Shown: positions 1-6,731, numbered from the stretch's first letter. The stretch is 18,318 bases of DNA from Deltaproteobacteria bacterium (GCA_026988585.1 JALSKY010000294.1:1-18318); one strand, 5' to 3'. A program made the numbers and translations. Notes: generated from the sequence alone by a model not told the origin.

Positions 1-162
1 TTCAGGGTCATGGGCCATATACTTCTTCCGCTTTTGAACAAATTTTCCATAAATAGGATGACGAAACCGCCTGATTACCGTTACCGTGACCGTTTTGTCA
101 TTTTTGTCACTGGATACAGTGCCGGTCAAAGTACGCCGCAATCCCTTCTTTTCTGTTTCCAT
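1..162 (-). CDS. rpsQ: 30S ribosomal protein S17, 3' part missing
   Basis: Primary 16S rRNA-binding protein of the small subunit. The first 54 residues are visible; the rest (family length is about 85) lies beyond the left edge. The protein begins METEKKGLRRTLTGTV and continues with the S17 OB-fold pattern (VSSDKNDKTVTV, then RRFRHPIYGK and KRKKYMAHDP). The start is ATG at 162, three bases after the rpmC stop; rpmC ends in the tandem stops TAA TAG just before this ATG. A GGAG inside the end of rpmC serves as ribosome-binding site, which suggests translational coupling. Position after rpmC is the standard S10-operon order. The identification is firm; nothing can be said about the missing C-terminus. 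Confidence 0.95.
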   Translation of the reverse strand, partial: METEKKGLRRTLTGTVSSDKNDKTVTVTVIRRFRHPIYGKFVQKRKKYMAHDPE

Positions 163-165
163 CTA

Positions 166-375
166 TTACTGCTCCCCGGCTTCCTCTGTCTTCTTCTCGC
201 GAAGGACGGTCAGCACCCTGGCGATGTCCCTCCTTACCGAGCTAATCTTGGAGGTGTTTTCCAACTGGTGCGTGGCGTGCTGATACCTGAGATTGAACAG
301 TTCCTTACGGAGATCCTGCTCCTTCTTCACAAGCTGATCTATTGTCAATTCCCTCAATTTCTCTGCCGCTATCAT
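166..375 (-). CDS. rpmC: 50S ribosomal protein L29
   Basis: Small 23S rRNA-binding protein near the peptide exit tunnel. It has 69 residues, normal for L29, with the two-helix pattern: LRELTIDQLVKKEQDLRKEL, then LFNLRYQHATHQLENTSKI and a basic C-terminal helix ending in ARVLTVLREK. The start ATG at 375 overlaps the rplP stop TGA in an ATGA arrangement, and AGGAG lies about nine bases upstream inside rplP, so the two genes are probably translationally coupled. Position between rplP and rpsQ is standard. Confidence 0.97.
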   Translation of the reverse strand: MIAAEKLRELTIDQLVKKEQDLRKELFNLRYQHATHQLENTSKISSVRRDIARVLTVLREKKTEEAGEQ

Positions 376-788
376 ATTCCCGAACTCCTGACTACTATCT
401 TGGTTGGGATTGGGAGTTTATAGGCTGCCAAGCGCAAGGCCTCCATAGCAAGTTCCTTGTCAACCCCCTCCATCTCATAGAGAATCCGGCCGGCCTTTAC
501 TGGAGCTACCCAATACTCGACGCTGCCCTTTCCTTTACCCATCCTGGTTTCAGCAGGCTTCCTGGTAACGGGTTTGTCCGGAAAGATACGAATCCAGACC
601 TTTCCCTTTCTCTTGATATGTCGGGTTATTGCGATACGTGCTGCCTCAATCTGCCTCGCAGTGATCTTGCCGTTTCCAAGGGCCTTCAGACCGTAGTCGC
701 CGAAGTTGAGGGTATTACCCCGCTGAGCAACACCCCTTAGTCTGCCCTTCTGCTGTTTTCTCCATTTAATCTTCTTAGGCGCTAACAT
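372..788 (-). CDS. rplP: 50S ribosomal protein L16
   Basis: 23S rRNA-binding protein at the A-site/5S region of the large subunit. It has 138 residues with the family N-terminus MLAPKKIKWRKQQKGR, the segment GDYGLKALGNGKITARQIEAAR, and the conserved IRIFPDKPVTRKPAETRMG (arginine-81 loop region). I place the start at ATG 788. A longer in-frame reading from a TTG at 803 is rejected because that TTG is part of the ribosome-binding site (GAGGATC about nine bases before the ATG) and L16 proteins begin MLxPK. The gene lies 38 bases after rpsC and overlaps rpmC by ATGA. Confidence 0.97.
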   Translation of the reverse strand: MLAPKKIKWRKQQKGRLRGVAQRGNTLNFGDYGLKALGNGKITARQIEAARIAITRHIKRKGKVWIRIFPDKPVTRKPAETRMGKGKGSVEYWVAPVKAGRILYEMEGVDKELAMEALRLAAYKLPIPTKIVVRSSGI

Positions 789-826
789 TTTTCTGATCCT
801 CAATAAAAATGATTAAATTCTCACCG

Positions 827-1486
827 TTAAACTTCAGCGGGAAGGAGATCGCTCTCTTTGTCCGGCAGAACCTCTCCCTTGAATATCCAGACTTTTACGC
901 CTATAACCCCATAGGTGGTATAAGCCTGGGCAAAACCATAATCGATATCTGCTCTAAGGGTGTGAAGGGGGACCCGGCCCTCAAGATACCATTCCCGCCT
1001 TGCCATTTCAGCACCGCCGAGACGCCCGGCACACTGTACCCTGATGCCAAGTGCACCAAACTTTAGGGCCATTCCAACAGCTCGTTTCATTGCCCGCCGG
1101 AAGGATATACGCCGCTCAAGCTGGGATGCGACATTCTCTGCAACGAGCTGTGCATCCAGTTCTGGTCTGCGAACCTCAGTGATATCGATGAGAACAGGGC
1201 GTTTCACCATCTTTTCCACAGATTTTTTAAGAGATTCTATCTCCACACCCTTCTTTCCGATGATGATACCCGGCCTGGCTGTATGAATCTTCAAGCGTAA
1301 ACGTTTGGCTGCCCTTTCGATCTCAATCTTCGAGATCCCAGCATGATACATACGTTTCTTGACAAAGGACCTAACCTTGTTGTCTTCGTGCACAAGTTCA
1401 GGATATTCCTTACCTGCAAACCATTTTGAATCCCAGGTACGCGTGATTTTCAGCCTGAGCCCTATAGGGTTAACCTTCTGTCCCAA
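827..1486 (-). CDS. rpsC: 30S ribosomal protein S3, TTG start
   Basis: Small-subunit protein at the mRNA entry tunnel, 219 residues. The sequence begins MGQKVNPIGLRLKITRTWDS; the type-2 KH loop GIIIGKKG is at about residues 73-80, and the C-terminal S3 domain holds RRISFRRAMKRA and GRLGGAEMARREWYLEGRVPLHTLRADIDYG. The initiation codon is TTG (bases 1484-1486): no ATG or GTG fits upstream of the universal GQKVNP, and GGGAGG lies five bases before the TTG. An unusual start codon for such a highly expressed gene is paired here with a near-perfect Shine-Dalgarno. It follows rplV by 17 bases in normal S10-operon order. Confidence 0.97.
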   Translation of the reverse strand: MGQKVNPIGLRLKITRTWDSKWFAGKEYPELVHEDNKVRSFVKKRMYHAGISKIEIERAAKRLRLKIHTARPGIIIGKKGVEIESLKKSVEKMVKRPVLIDITEVRRPELDAQLVAENVASQLERRISFRRAMKRAVGMALKFGALGIRVQCAGRLGGAEMARREWYLEGRVPLHTLRADIDYGFAQAYTTYGVIGVKVWIFKGEVLPDKESDLLPAEV

Positions 1487-1503
1487 AATATCCTCCCGAT
1501 CGA

Positions 1504-1836
1504 CTAAAATTCATCCAGGACAACAGTGATATGAGAGAGCCTGTGCTTTATGCCGTAAGCCCGCCCCATTGCTCTGGGCCGCCATCTTTTCAGAACCGGA
1601 CCCTGATCCACATAAACTGTCTTTACATAAAGGCTGTCTGCATCGAGATTCATGTTCTCTGTGGCGTTCGCAACTGCAGACTCCAACACTTTCTTTATAA
1701 GCCTGGCCCCCTTTTTCGGGGAAAAAGTGACTATCTGTAATGCCTCTCCTACCGGCTTGTTCCTGATAAGATCTGCCACAAGCCGCGCCTTTTGCGGAGA
1801 TATTCGTCTAAATTTGGCGGTTGCCTTAGCCTCCAT
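1504..1836 (-). CDS. rplV: 50S ribosomal protein L22
   Basis: 23S rRNA-binding protein whose long beta-hairpin lines the exit tunnel. It has 110 residues, the usual length. It begins MEAKATAKFRRISPQKARLV; the hairpin segment GPVLKRWRPRAMGRAYGIKH is at about residues 79-98, the place where macrolide-resistance changes are known in other species; the end is SHITVVLDEF. ATG at 1836 is preceded by AGGAAGGTG. It lies 13 bases after rpsS and 17 before rpsC. Confidence 0.97.
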   Translation of the reverse strand: MEAKATAKFRRISPQKARLVADLIRNKPVGEALQIVTFSPKKGARLIKKVLESAVANATENMNLDADSLYVKTVYVDQGPVLKRWRPRAMGRAYGIKHRLSHITVVLDEF

Positions 1837-1849
1837 GGTTTACACCTTC

Positions 1850-2134
1850 CTATTTCTTGCCCTTTTTGGCCTTCTTGTCTGCTGCATGACCATAGAAGGT
1901 ACGAGTGGGGGCAAATTCGCCCAATTTATGCCCTACCATATTCTCAGTCACGAACACAGGAATAAACTTCCTGCCGTTGTGAACAGCAAAAGTAAGTCCG
2001 ACCATATCCGGAATGATCATGGACCTGCGGGACCATGTCTTTATGACCTTCCGATCATTGGTGTCAATGGCCTTGCGGACCTTTCTCATCAGATGTTCAT
2101 CTACAAACGGGCCTTTTTTAATGGACCTTGGCAC
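1850..2134 (-). CDS. rpsS: 30S ribosomal protein S19, GTG start
   Basis: Small-subunit head protein contacting the A-site finger of 23S rRNA. It has 94 residues with PRSIKKGPFVDEHLM, TWSRRSMIIPDMVGLTFAVHNGR and the C-terminal VGHKLGEFAPTRTFYGHAADKKAKK. The start codon is GTG (bases 2132-2134), directly before the invariant PRSxKKGP, with AAGGAG eight to nine bases upstream. It follows rplB by 24 bases. Confidence 0.97.
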   Translation of the reverse strand: MPRSIKKGPFVDEHLMRKVRKAIDTNDRKVIKTWSRRSMIIPDMVGLTFAVHNGRKFIPVFVTENMVGHKLGEFAPTRTFYGHAADKKAKKGKK

Positions 2135-2158
2135 GGATCGTTCTCCTTTTCAATCAGC

Positions 2159-2986
2159 CTACTTCTTGTATCTTCTGCGGACTATGAACTTGTCGCTGGG
2201 CTTTTTCTTTCTTGTGCGATAGCCCTTGGTCGGCCAGCCCCACGGACTGCAGGGATGACGACCACCGGAAGATTTGCCTTCACCACCGCCCATTGGATGA
2301 TCAACCGGGTTCATGGCCACACCCCTGACGTGGGGTCTCCGGCCAAGCCAGCGGCTGCGTCCAGCCTTACCTATTGAGACATTTTCATGCTCGAGATTAC
2401 CAACCTGTCCAATGGTTGCCCTGCATTCCCTGAGAAAGAGGCGCAGTTCACCAGAGGGGAGCCGAAGCAGAACATACTTCCCCTCTTTGGCCATGACTTG
2501 TCCGGCGCCGCCAGCACTACGAACTATCTGACCACCCTTTCCAGGCCGCATCTCAATATTATGGACCAAAGTACCCAATGGTATATTTTTCAAGGGCATG
2601 CAGTTGCCAGGCTTTACATCGGTAACATCGTCTGAAATCACCGTATCACCGGCCTTCAATCCCAAAGGAGCAATTATATAACGCTTTTCGCCATCGAGAT
2701 AGTGCAACAGGGCTATTCTTGCTGAACGGTTTGGATCATATTCAATGGCAGCAACCTTAGCAGGAACCCCGGTCTTGTTCCGGCGAAAGTCGATTATACG
2801 ATACTTTCTCTTGTGTCCACCACCACGATGCCTTGATGTGATCCGGCCATAGGAATTTCTTCCGCCACTTCTGCTGAGTGTCTCCACCAGAGATTTCTCC
2901 GGTTCCTTTTTGGCCAGTTCAGAATCAACAATCACGCTCATGAACCGGCGACCGGGAGATGTCGGTTTATACTTTTTTACAGCCAT
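2159..2986 (-). CDS. rplB: 50S ribosomal protein L2
   Basis: Primary 23S rRNA-binding protein needed for subunit association and the peptidyl-transferase centre. It has 275 residues, typical for L2. Landmarks are MAVKKYKPTSPGRRF at the N-terminus, SRHRGGGHKRKYRIIDF (51-67), and the C-terminal VAMNPVDHPMGGGEG (223-237) followed by GGRHPCSPWG. The histidine equivalent to E. coli His229 is kept (His230); the second histidine of the common DHPHGGGEG is methionine here. The start ATG shares its A with the TAA stop of rplW (TAATG), which indicates tight coupling. Confidence 0.97.
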   Translation of the reverse strand: MAVKKYKPTSPGRRFMSVIVDSELAKKEPEKSLVETLSRSGGRNSYGRITSRHRGGGHKRKYRIIDFRRNKTGVPAKVAAIEYDPNRSARIALLHYLDGEKRYIIAPLGLKAGDTVISDDVTDVKPGNCMPLKNIPLGTLVHNIEMRPGKGGQIVRSAGGAGQVMAKEGKYVLLRLPSGELRLFLRECRATIGQVGNLEHENVSIGKAGRSRWLGRRPHVRGVAMNPVDHPMGGGEGKSSGGRHPCSPWGWPTKGYRTRKKKPSDKFIVRRRYKK

Positions 2987-3276
2987 TATGCACCCTCAAA
3001 AAGATCGAATTTTTCGCCAGGATAGAGACGTACAATTGCCCTCTTGGTGTCAGGCCGCCTTCCAATAAAACGACCGGTACGCTTCTTCTTGCCCTTTCGG
3101 TTCAGGGTCTGCACTGCAAGAACCTTCTTTTTTAAAAGCTGTTCAACCGCCCTCTTGATCTCGATCTTGTTTGCGTTGACATCCACTTCCAAGACTATCT
3201 GATTGCACTTCTCATTAGCCCAGGTAGCCTTTTCCGTGACCACAGGTGATTTGATGACCGAGTAAAGATCTCTCAT
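2986..3276 (-). CDS. rplW: 50S ribosomal protein L23
   Basis: 23S rRNA-binding protein at the exit-tunnel rim, docking site for trigger factor and SRP in characterised bacteria. It has 96 residues: MRDLYSVIKSPVVTEKAT, the VDVNANKIEIKRAVEQLLKK segment, then the basic loop RKGKKKRTGRFIGRRPDTKRA and the end LYPGEKFDLFEGA. It overlaps rplD by four bases (ATGA) and rplB by one base (TAATG), with AGGAGAGG inside the end of rplD as ribosome-binding site. Confidence 0.97.
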   Translation of the reverse strand: MRDLYSVIKSPVVTEKATWANEKCNQIVLEVDVNANKIEIKRAVEQLLKKKVLAVQTLNRKGKKKRTGRFIGRRPDTKRAIVRLYPGEKFDLFEGA

Positions 3277-3896
3277 TTTTCGAGCCTCTCCTGAATCTGT
3301 TCCAGTGCAGGTTCATGTATCATGAGATATTCATGCTTGATGAGATCATAGACATTCAGTCCTTCAGTCTTCAGGACCTTTATCCCAGGTATATTCCTGA
3401 CCGATAGCTCAAGATTACTATCCTCTCTGCCAAGAAGGATTACCGCCTTCTGGACACCAAACGTCTTGAGCAGCCCTGCCATCTTCCTTGTCTTTATCTC
3501 ATCCAGGCCGAAATCCCTCAGCACCAAACACCTTTCACTGGCCACCTTATCCGAAAGCGCCATTTTCAGTCCCAGACGCCTGACCTTCTTTGGGAGAGTG
3601 TAGCTCCAGTCCTTTGGTTTCGGCCCATGAGCAACTCCACCATGCCTCCAAACCGGGTTTCTGGTGCTTCCAACCCTTGCATGGCCAGTACCTTTCTGAC
3701 GCCAAGGTTTTTTACCGCCGCCCCTGACTTCCGCCCTGGTCTTGGTGTTGGCGTTTCCCGCACGTCTCTTGGCCAGCTGCCACCTGACAATCTCCTGAAG
3801 CAAACCGATCTTAGGCTCTACTCCAAAGATATCATCAGGCAGGCTAACATCTCCTACCTTTTCCTTGTTTGCGTTATAAACTGCCAGGGTTGCCAT
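3273..3896 (-). CDS. rplD: 50S ribosomal protein L4
   Basis: 23S rRNA-binding protein with a long loop into the exit tunnel. It has 207 residues. The extended basic loop RAGNANTKTRAEVRGGGKKPWRQKGTGHAR is at about residues 46-75, followed by WRHGGVAHGPKPKDWSY. In E. coli L4 represses its own operon through the S10 leader. Here only 41 bases separate tuf from rpsJ, so an E. coli-type S10 leader is not visible at the usual place. ATG at 3896 has AGGAG upstream; the gene lies 22 bases after rplC. Confidence 0.96.
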   Translation of the reverse strand: MATLAVYNANKEKVGDVSLPDDIFGVEPKIGLLQEIVRWQLAKRRAGNANTKTRAEVRGGGKKPWRQKGTGHARVGSTRNPVWRHGGVAHGPKPKDWSYTLPKKVRRLGLKMALSDKVASERCLVLRDFGLDEIKTRKMAGLLKTFGVQKAVILLGREDSNLELSVRNIPGIKVLKTEGLNVYDLIKHEYLMIHEPALEQIQERLEK

Positions 3897-3918
3897 ATCT
3901 GCCCTGTCTCCTGATATC

Positions 3919-4548
3919 CTATTTAAAGCTAACCATGACCATCTGGTTCATGGCGCCAGCGACTCCGCCCCTTACAAGGAGCAGGTTATCCTGTTTCCTT
4001 ACATCTATTACCAATGAATTCTTTTGGGTTATTTTTGCTCCGCCCATACGGCCAGGCATCCGCTTGCCCTTGATCACCTTTGACGGATATGCACTCATCC
4101 CTGCAGAGCCGATAGCCCTGTGATGCTTGGAGCCATGCCCCATGGGCCCCCTGGAGAAGCCATGGCGCTTCACTACACCTTGATAACCGCGCCCCTTGGA
4201 CTTGCCCACAATATCAACGATTTGCCCCACATCGATATCTTCCAGGGTTAACACCTGCCCCAAAGAGTAATCATCCGGATTTTCCACAGGCACCTCACGG
4301 ATAAACCTGAATCCGCTATCGACACCGGCCTTGTCCAGATGTCCCTTAATGGGCTTATTAACCCTTTTGAGGGATTTTGGCCAGAAGCCCAGTTGCAATG
4401 CATTATATCCCTCTTTATCCACCGTCTTCTTCTGAAGAACCACACAGGGGCCAACTTCAAGCACTGTAACCGGGACCCGCTTACCGTCCTCTGAGAAGAC
4501 CTGAGTCATCCCTACCTTTTTTCCTAACAAGGCTTTAACGCCAGCCAT
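3919..4548 (-). CDS. rplC: 50S ribosomal protein L3
   Basis: 23S rRNA-binding protein reaching the peptidyl-transferase centre. It has 209 residues: LLGKKVGMTQVFSEDGKRVPVTVLE at the N-terminus, GKSKGRGYQGVVKRHGF (115-131), and the central extension with GHGSKHHRAIGSAG followed by KGKRMPGRMGG (161-170). In E. coli a glutamine in the GSIGQNQTPG segment is methylated by PrmB; the matching stretch here (147-155, GSAGMSAYP) has no glutamine in my hand alignment. CGGAG lies about nine bases before the ATG. It follows rpsJ by 14 bases. Confidence 0.97.
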   Translation of the reverse strand: MAGVKALLGKKVGMTQVFSEDGKRVPVTVLEVGPCVVLQKKTVDKEGYNALQLGFWPKSLKRVNKPIKGHLDKAGVDSGFRFIREVPVENPDDYSLGQVLTLEDIDVGQIVDIVGKSKGRGYQGVVKRHGFSRGPMGHGSKHHRAIGSAGMSAYPSKVIKGKRMPGRMGGAKITQKNSLVIDVRKQDNLLLVRGGVAGAMNQMVMVSFK

Positions 4549-4562
4549 ATCCGCAGTCTCCG

Positions 4563-4877
4563 CTAAAGTTTTATCTCTACATCGACACCTGCTGAAAGCT
4601 CAAGCTTCATCAGTGCGTCAATGGTTTGCTGTGTTGGCTCCAGAATATCCACCAGGCGCTTGTGAGTACGCACCTCAAACTGTTCCCTGGACTTCTTGTC
4701 AATATGGGGGGAACGCAGCACAGTGTATCTGCTAATCTTTGTAGGCAGCGGGATGGGGCCAGCAATCCTGGCACCTGTTCTCCTTGCCGTATCCACGATC
4801 TCGTTCAGAGACTTGTCCAGCTGCTTATGATCGTAAGCCTTAAGCCTAATTCTGATCTTGTCTGTAGGGATCATCAT
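4563..4877 (-). CDS. rpsJ: 30S ribosomal protein S10 (NusE)
   Basis: Small-subunit protein that also acts as NusE in transcription antitermination. It has 104 residues: DKIRIRLKAYDHKQLDKSLNEIV, TGARIAGPIPLPTKISRYTVLRSPHIDKKSREQFE and RTHKRLVDILEPTQQTIDALMKLELSAGVDVEI. Two ATG codons stand in tandem at 4877 and 4874. GAGGTG lies eight bases before the first, which I chose; the second would remove one residue. The gene opens the S10 block only 41 bases after tuf, without the long leader found in E. coli. Confidence 0.97.
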   Translation of the reverse strand: MMIPTDKIRIRLKAYDHKQLDKSLNEIVDTARRTGARIAGPIPLPTKISRYTVLRSPHIDKKSREQFEVRTHKRLVDILEPTQQTIDALMKLELSAGVDVEIKL

Positions 4878-4918
4878 CCCGCATACACCTCTTAGTACTG
4901 GTTTTTCTTACTCGATTA

Positions 4919-6109
4919 TTACTCAATTATCTTTGAAACCACGCCTGCGCCTACGGTGCGGCCACCTTCACGAATTGCAAACCTTAGCCCCTCCTCCATG
5001 GCTATGGGCTGAATCAGGTTTGCCTCGATCTTTACATTGTCGCCAGGCATTACCATCTCTACTCCCTCTGGAAGCGTTACTATCCCTGTCACATCTGTGG
5101 TACGGAAGTAAAACTGAGGACGATATCCAGAGAAAAACGGCGTATGACGACCACCCTCCTCCTTGGACAGCACATAAACCTCTGCCTCAAACTTGGTATG
5201 AGGTGTGATAGATCCCGGCTTTGCCACTACCTGACCACGCTCAACCTCATCCCTCTTGGTGCCACGAAGCAGCACTCCAATGTTGTCACCGGCCTGACCC
5301 TGGTCAAGAAGCTTCCTGAACATCTCAAGTCCAGTACACACGGTCTTCTGGGTGGGACGAATTCCTACTATCTCCACCTCATCTCCAACATTGATCACTC
5401 CCCTCTCTACACGCCCAGTAACAACTGTCCCACGACCGGAAATGGAAAACACATCCTCTATGGGCATCAGGAACGGCTTGTCAACGTCCCTCTTGGGCTC
5501 CTCAATATAGGTATCAAGGGCCTCCATCAGCTCCCAGATGCACTTGGTCTTCTCCGGATCTGTGGGATTGTTCAAGGCCTCCAGAGCACTTCCCTTGATT
5601 ATAGGTATATCGTCTCCTGGAAAATCATACTTGGAAAGCAGCTCCCTGAGCTCAAGCTCCACCAGCTCAATAAGCTCCTCATCGTCAACCATGTCACACT
5701 TGTTCAGAAACACCACTATGGAGGGTACACCAACCTGCCTCGCCAGAAGAATGTGCTCCCTGGTCTGGGGCATGGGACCATCATCTGCACCTACCACCAG
5801 GATGGCACCGTCCATCTGCGCTGCACCAGTGATCATGTTCTTGATGTAGTCCGCGTGACCAGGACAATCCACATGCGCATAGTGACGATTCTCAGTCTCA
5901 TACTCAACGTGAGCAGTAGCAATGGTTATACCACGCTCCCTCTCCTCCGGTGCCTTGTCAATCTCATCAAAGGCTGTGAATTCTGCCCAACCCTTCTCAG
6001 CAAGTACCCTGGTGATCGCTGCTGTGAGAGTGGTTTTACCATGGTCAATATGACCGATGGTTCCTACGTTCACGTGCGGCTTCTTCCGCTCAAACTTCTG
6101 CTTGCTCAT
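4919..6109 (-). CDS. tuf: elongation factor Tu
   Basis: GTPase that delivers aminoacyl-tRNA to the ribosome. It has 396 residues (E. coli has 394). P-loop GHIDHGKTT is at residues 19-27, switch I RGITIATAHVEY at 59-70, DCPGH at 81-85 with the catalytic histidine at 85, NKCD at 136-139, and GSALEAL further on; domains II and III follow and end EGGRTVGAGVVSKIIE. The start is ATG at 6109 with GAGGAG eight bases upstream. An in-frame extension of 61 codons to 6292 reads through the tRNA-Thr gene and is rejected. The gene ends with tandem TAATAA. It is preceded by four tRNA genes, as tufB is in E. coli, yet followed by rpsJ, as tufA-type copies are in many bacteria. Confidence 0.98.
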   Translation of the reverse strand: MSKQKFERKKPHVNVGTIGHIDHGKTTLTAAITRVLAEKGWAEFTAFDEIDKAPEERERGITIATAHVEYETENRHYAHVDCPGHADYIKNMITGAAQMDGAILVVGADDGPMPQTREHILLARQVGVPSIVVFLNKCDMVDDEELIELVELELRELLSKYDFPGDDIPIIKGSALEALNNPTDPEKTKCIWELMEALDTYIEEPKRDVDKPFLMPIEDVFSISGRGTVVTGRVERGVINVGDEVEIVGIRPTQKTVCTGLEMFRKLLDQGQAGDNIGVLLRGTKRDEVERGQVVAKPGSITPHTKFEAEVYVLSKEEGGRHTPFFSGYRPQFYFRTTDVTGIVTLPEGVEMVMPGDNVKIEANLIQPIAMEEGLRFAIREGGRTVGAGVVSKIIE

Positions 6110-6180
6110 GACTGATGCTCCTCTTACTGAAATTAAACTATATGGATCAAATCCGAAATTGAAAGCCCGTTTCCTGATGA

Positions 6181-6256
<76 letters not shown>

Positions 6257-6262
6257 TTCAAG

Positions 6263-6339
6263 TGGAGCGGGAAACGGGACTCGAACCCGCAACCCTCAGC
6301 TTGGAAGGCTGATGCTCTAGCCAATTGAGCTATTCCCGC
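6263..6339 (-). tRNA. tRNA-Gly, anticodon TCC
   Basis: 77 bases including encoded CCA. Acceptor GCGGGAA pairs with TTCCCGC, discriminator T; anticodon stem TCAGC/GCTGA encloses CTTCCAA with anticodon TCC; the T-arm has GGTTCGAGTC. Position and anticodon match E. coli glyT in the tufB operon. A 100-base spacer with a terminator-like hairpin separates it from tRNA-Tyr upstream. Confidence 0.97.
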
Positions 6340-6360
6340 CCGTTTTATCCTGCATTCTTC

Positions 6361-6380
6361 TTTTGACTCAGATGTCAAAA
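6361..6380. promoter_or_regulatory. perfect palindrome TTTTGAC-N6-GTCAAAA
   Basis: Inverted repeat with 7-base arms and a 6-base spacer, 21 bases upstream of tRNA-Gly and just after the terminator-like hairpin on the minus strand. The 5-base core arms (TTGAC) separated by six bases have the geometry of CRP/FNR-family operators, but the regulator is unknown. On the minus strand it contains a TTGACA hexamer; no good -10 box lies 16-18 bases from it (the closest, GATAAA, is 23 bases away). It could therefore be an operator, part of an unusual promoter, or a small hairpin. Confidence 0.45.
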
Positions 6381-6389
6381 TTATTAAAT

Positions 6390-6425
6390 AAAAAAGCAGG
6401 GTCATCTGTGCCACACAGACCACCC
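6390..6425 (-). terminator. terminator-like hairpin between tRNA-Tyr and tRNA-Gly
   Basis: On the minus strand, GGGTGGTCTGTG and CACAGATGACCC (6399-6425) form a 12-pair stem with one G-G mismatch and one wobble around the loop TGG. It is followed by TGC and then TTTTTTATTT. This looks like a rho-independent terminator or attenuator within the tRNA cluster, after tRNA-Tyr. The three bases between stem and U-tract may weaken it. It could also be a processing signal. Confidence 0.65.
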
Positions 6426-6439
6426 GTAATATTAAATGC

Positions 6440-6524
6440 TGGTGGAGAGGGGAGGATTCGAACCTCCGAAGGCTTCGCCAGCAGATTTACAGTCTGCCCC
6501 CTTTGGCCACTCGGGAACCTCTCC
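6440..6524 (-). tRNA. tRNA-Tyr, anticodon GTA
   Basis: 85 bases including encoded CCA, class II with a long variable arm. Acceptor GGAGAGG pairs with CCTCTCC; anticodon stem GCAGA/TCTGC encloses CTGTAAA with anticodon GTA; the variable arm is TGGCGAAGCCTTCGG-like; the T-arm has GGTTCGAATC. It lies 23 bases after tRNA-Thr(TGT). It corresponds to E. coli tyrU in the tufB operon. Confidence 0.97.
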
Positions 6525-6547
6525 ACTGAATTTTTTTGATTTTTTAC

Positions 6548-6623
6548 TGGAGCTGGCGATGGGACTCGAACCCGCAACCTGCTGATTACAAATCAGCTGC
6601 TCTACCAATTGAGCTACGCCAGC
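6548..6623 (-). tRNA. tRNA-Thr, anticodon TGT
   Basis: 76 bases including encoded CCA. Acceptor GCTGGCG pairs with CGCCAGC; D-arm AGCTCAATTGGTAGAGC; anticodon stem GCTGA/TCAGC encloses TTTGTAA with anticodon TGT; the T-arm has GGTTCGAGTC. It is the first gene of the tRNA-tuf cluster, starting about ten bases after the predicted transcription start. It corresponds to E. coli thrU. Confidence 0.97.
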
Positions 6624-6640
6624 CCAAGTTGAGCCCCAAA

Positions 6641-6668
6641 ATAATAGTCCCTAAAAATAAAATTGCAA
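6641..6668 (-). promoter_or_regulatory. predicted sigma-70 promoter of the tRNA-tuf cluster
   Basis: On the minus strand TTGCAA (6663-6668) and TATTAT (6641-6646) are 16 bases apart. The -10 box matches consensus at five of six positions and the -35 at four. A GC-rich stretch (GGGGC) follows the -10 at the expected start region near 6634, the discriminator type known from stringently controlled stable-RNA promoters. The -35 box overlaps the base of the upstream terminator hairpin. Tandem location immediately before tRNA-Thr(TGT) fits. Confidence 0.65.
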
Positions 6669-6686
6669 CCACTTTTTAGCAGTTGC
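6653..6686 (-). terminator. rho-independent terminator after qmoC
   Basis: On the minus strand GCAACTGC and GTGGTTGC (6665-6686) form an 8-pair stem with two wobbles around the loop TAAAAA, followed by AATTTTATTTTTAG. It lies about 75 bases after the qmoC stop and should end the qmo transcript. Its distal base overlaps the -35 box of the next promoter. Confidence 0.65.
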
Positions 6687-6705
6687 ATGGAAATCTTTCA
6701 ATAGA

Positions 6706-6731
6706 GATGGGCGGGGACGACCCCGCCCATC
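6706..6731. other. strong GC-rich hairpin in the qmoC 3' region
   Basis: Perfect 11-base inverted repeat (GATGGGCGGGG / CCCCGCCCATC) around a 4-base loop, 29 bases after the qmoC stop. No U-tract follows on the minus strand (the next bases are TCTATTGAAAG), so it is not a classical terminator. It may protect the 3' end of the qmo mRNA from exonucleases or act together with the U-tailed hairpin 20 bases further on. Confidence 0.7.

Noticed and set aside
1652..2377. Plus-strand open frame of 241 codons opposite rplV, rpsS and rplB
   Set aside because: Spans three genuine minus-strand genes and their spacers in antisense; no supporting motif.
4878..4918. L4-responsive S10 leader upstream of rpsJ
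   Set aside because: The 41-base gap is too short for the known leader and contains only the tuf stop codons and the rpsJ ribosome-binding site.
5144..6115. Long plus-strand open frame of 323 codons opposite tuf
   Set aside because: Antisense shadow of the highly conserved tuf gene; the protein has no recognisable family features and no gene-like context.
6110..6180. Promoter directly upstream of tuf (TATAGT-like box)
   Set aside because: The only possible -35 at 16 bases matches three of six positions; too weak to report.
6368..6577. Open frame of 69 codons on the minus strand across tRNA-Thr(TGT) and tRNA-Tyr
   Set aside because: It is the translation of tRNA genes with no independent coding signal.
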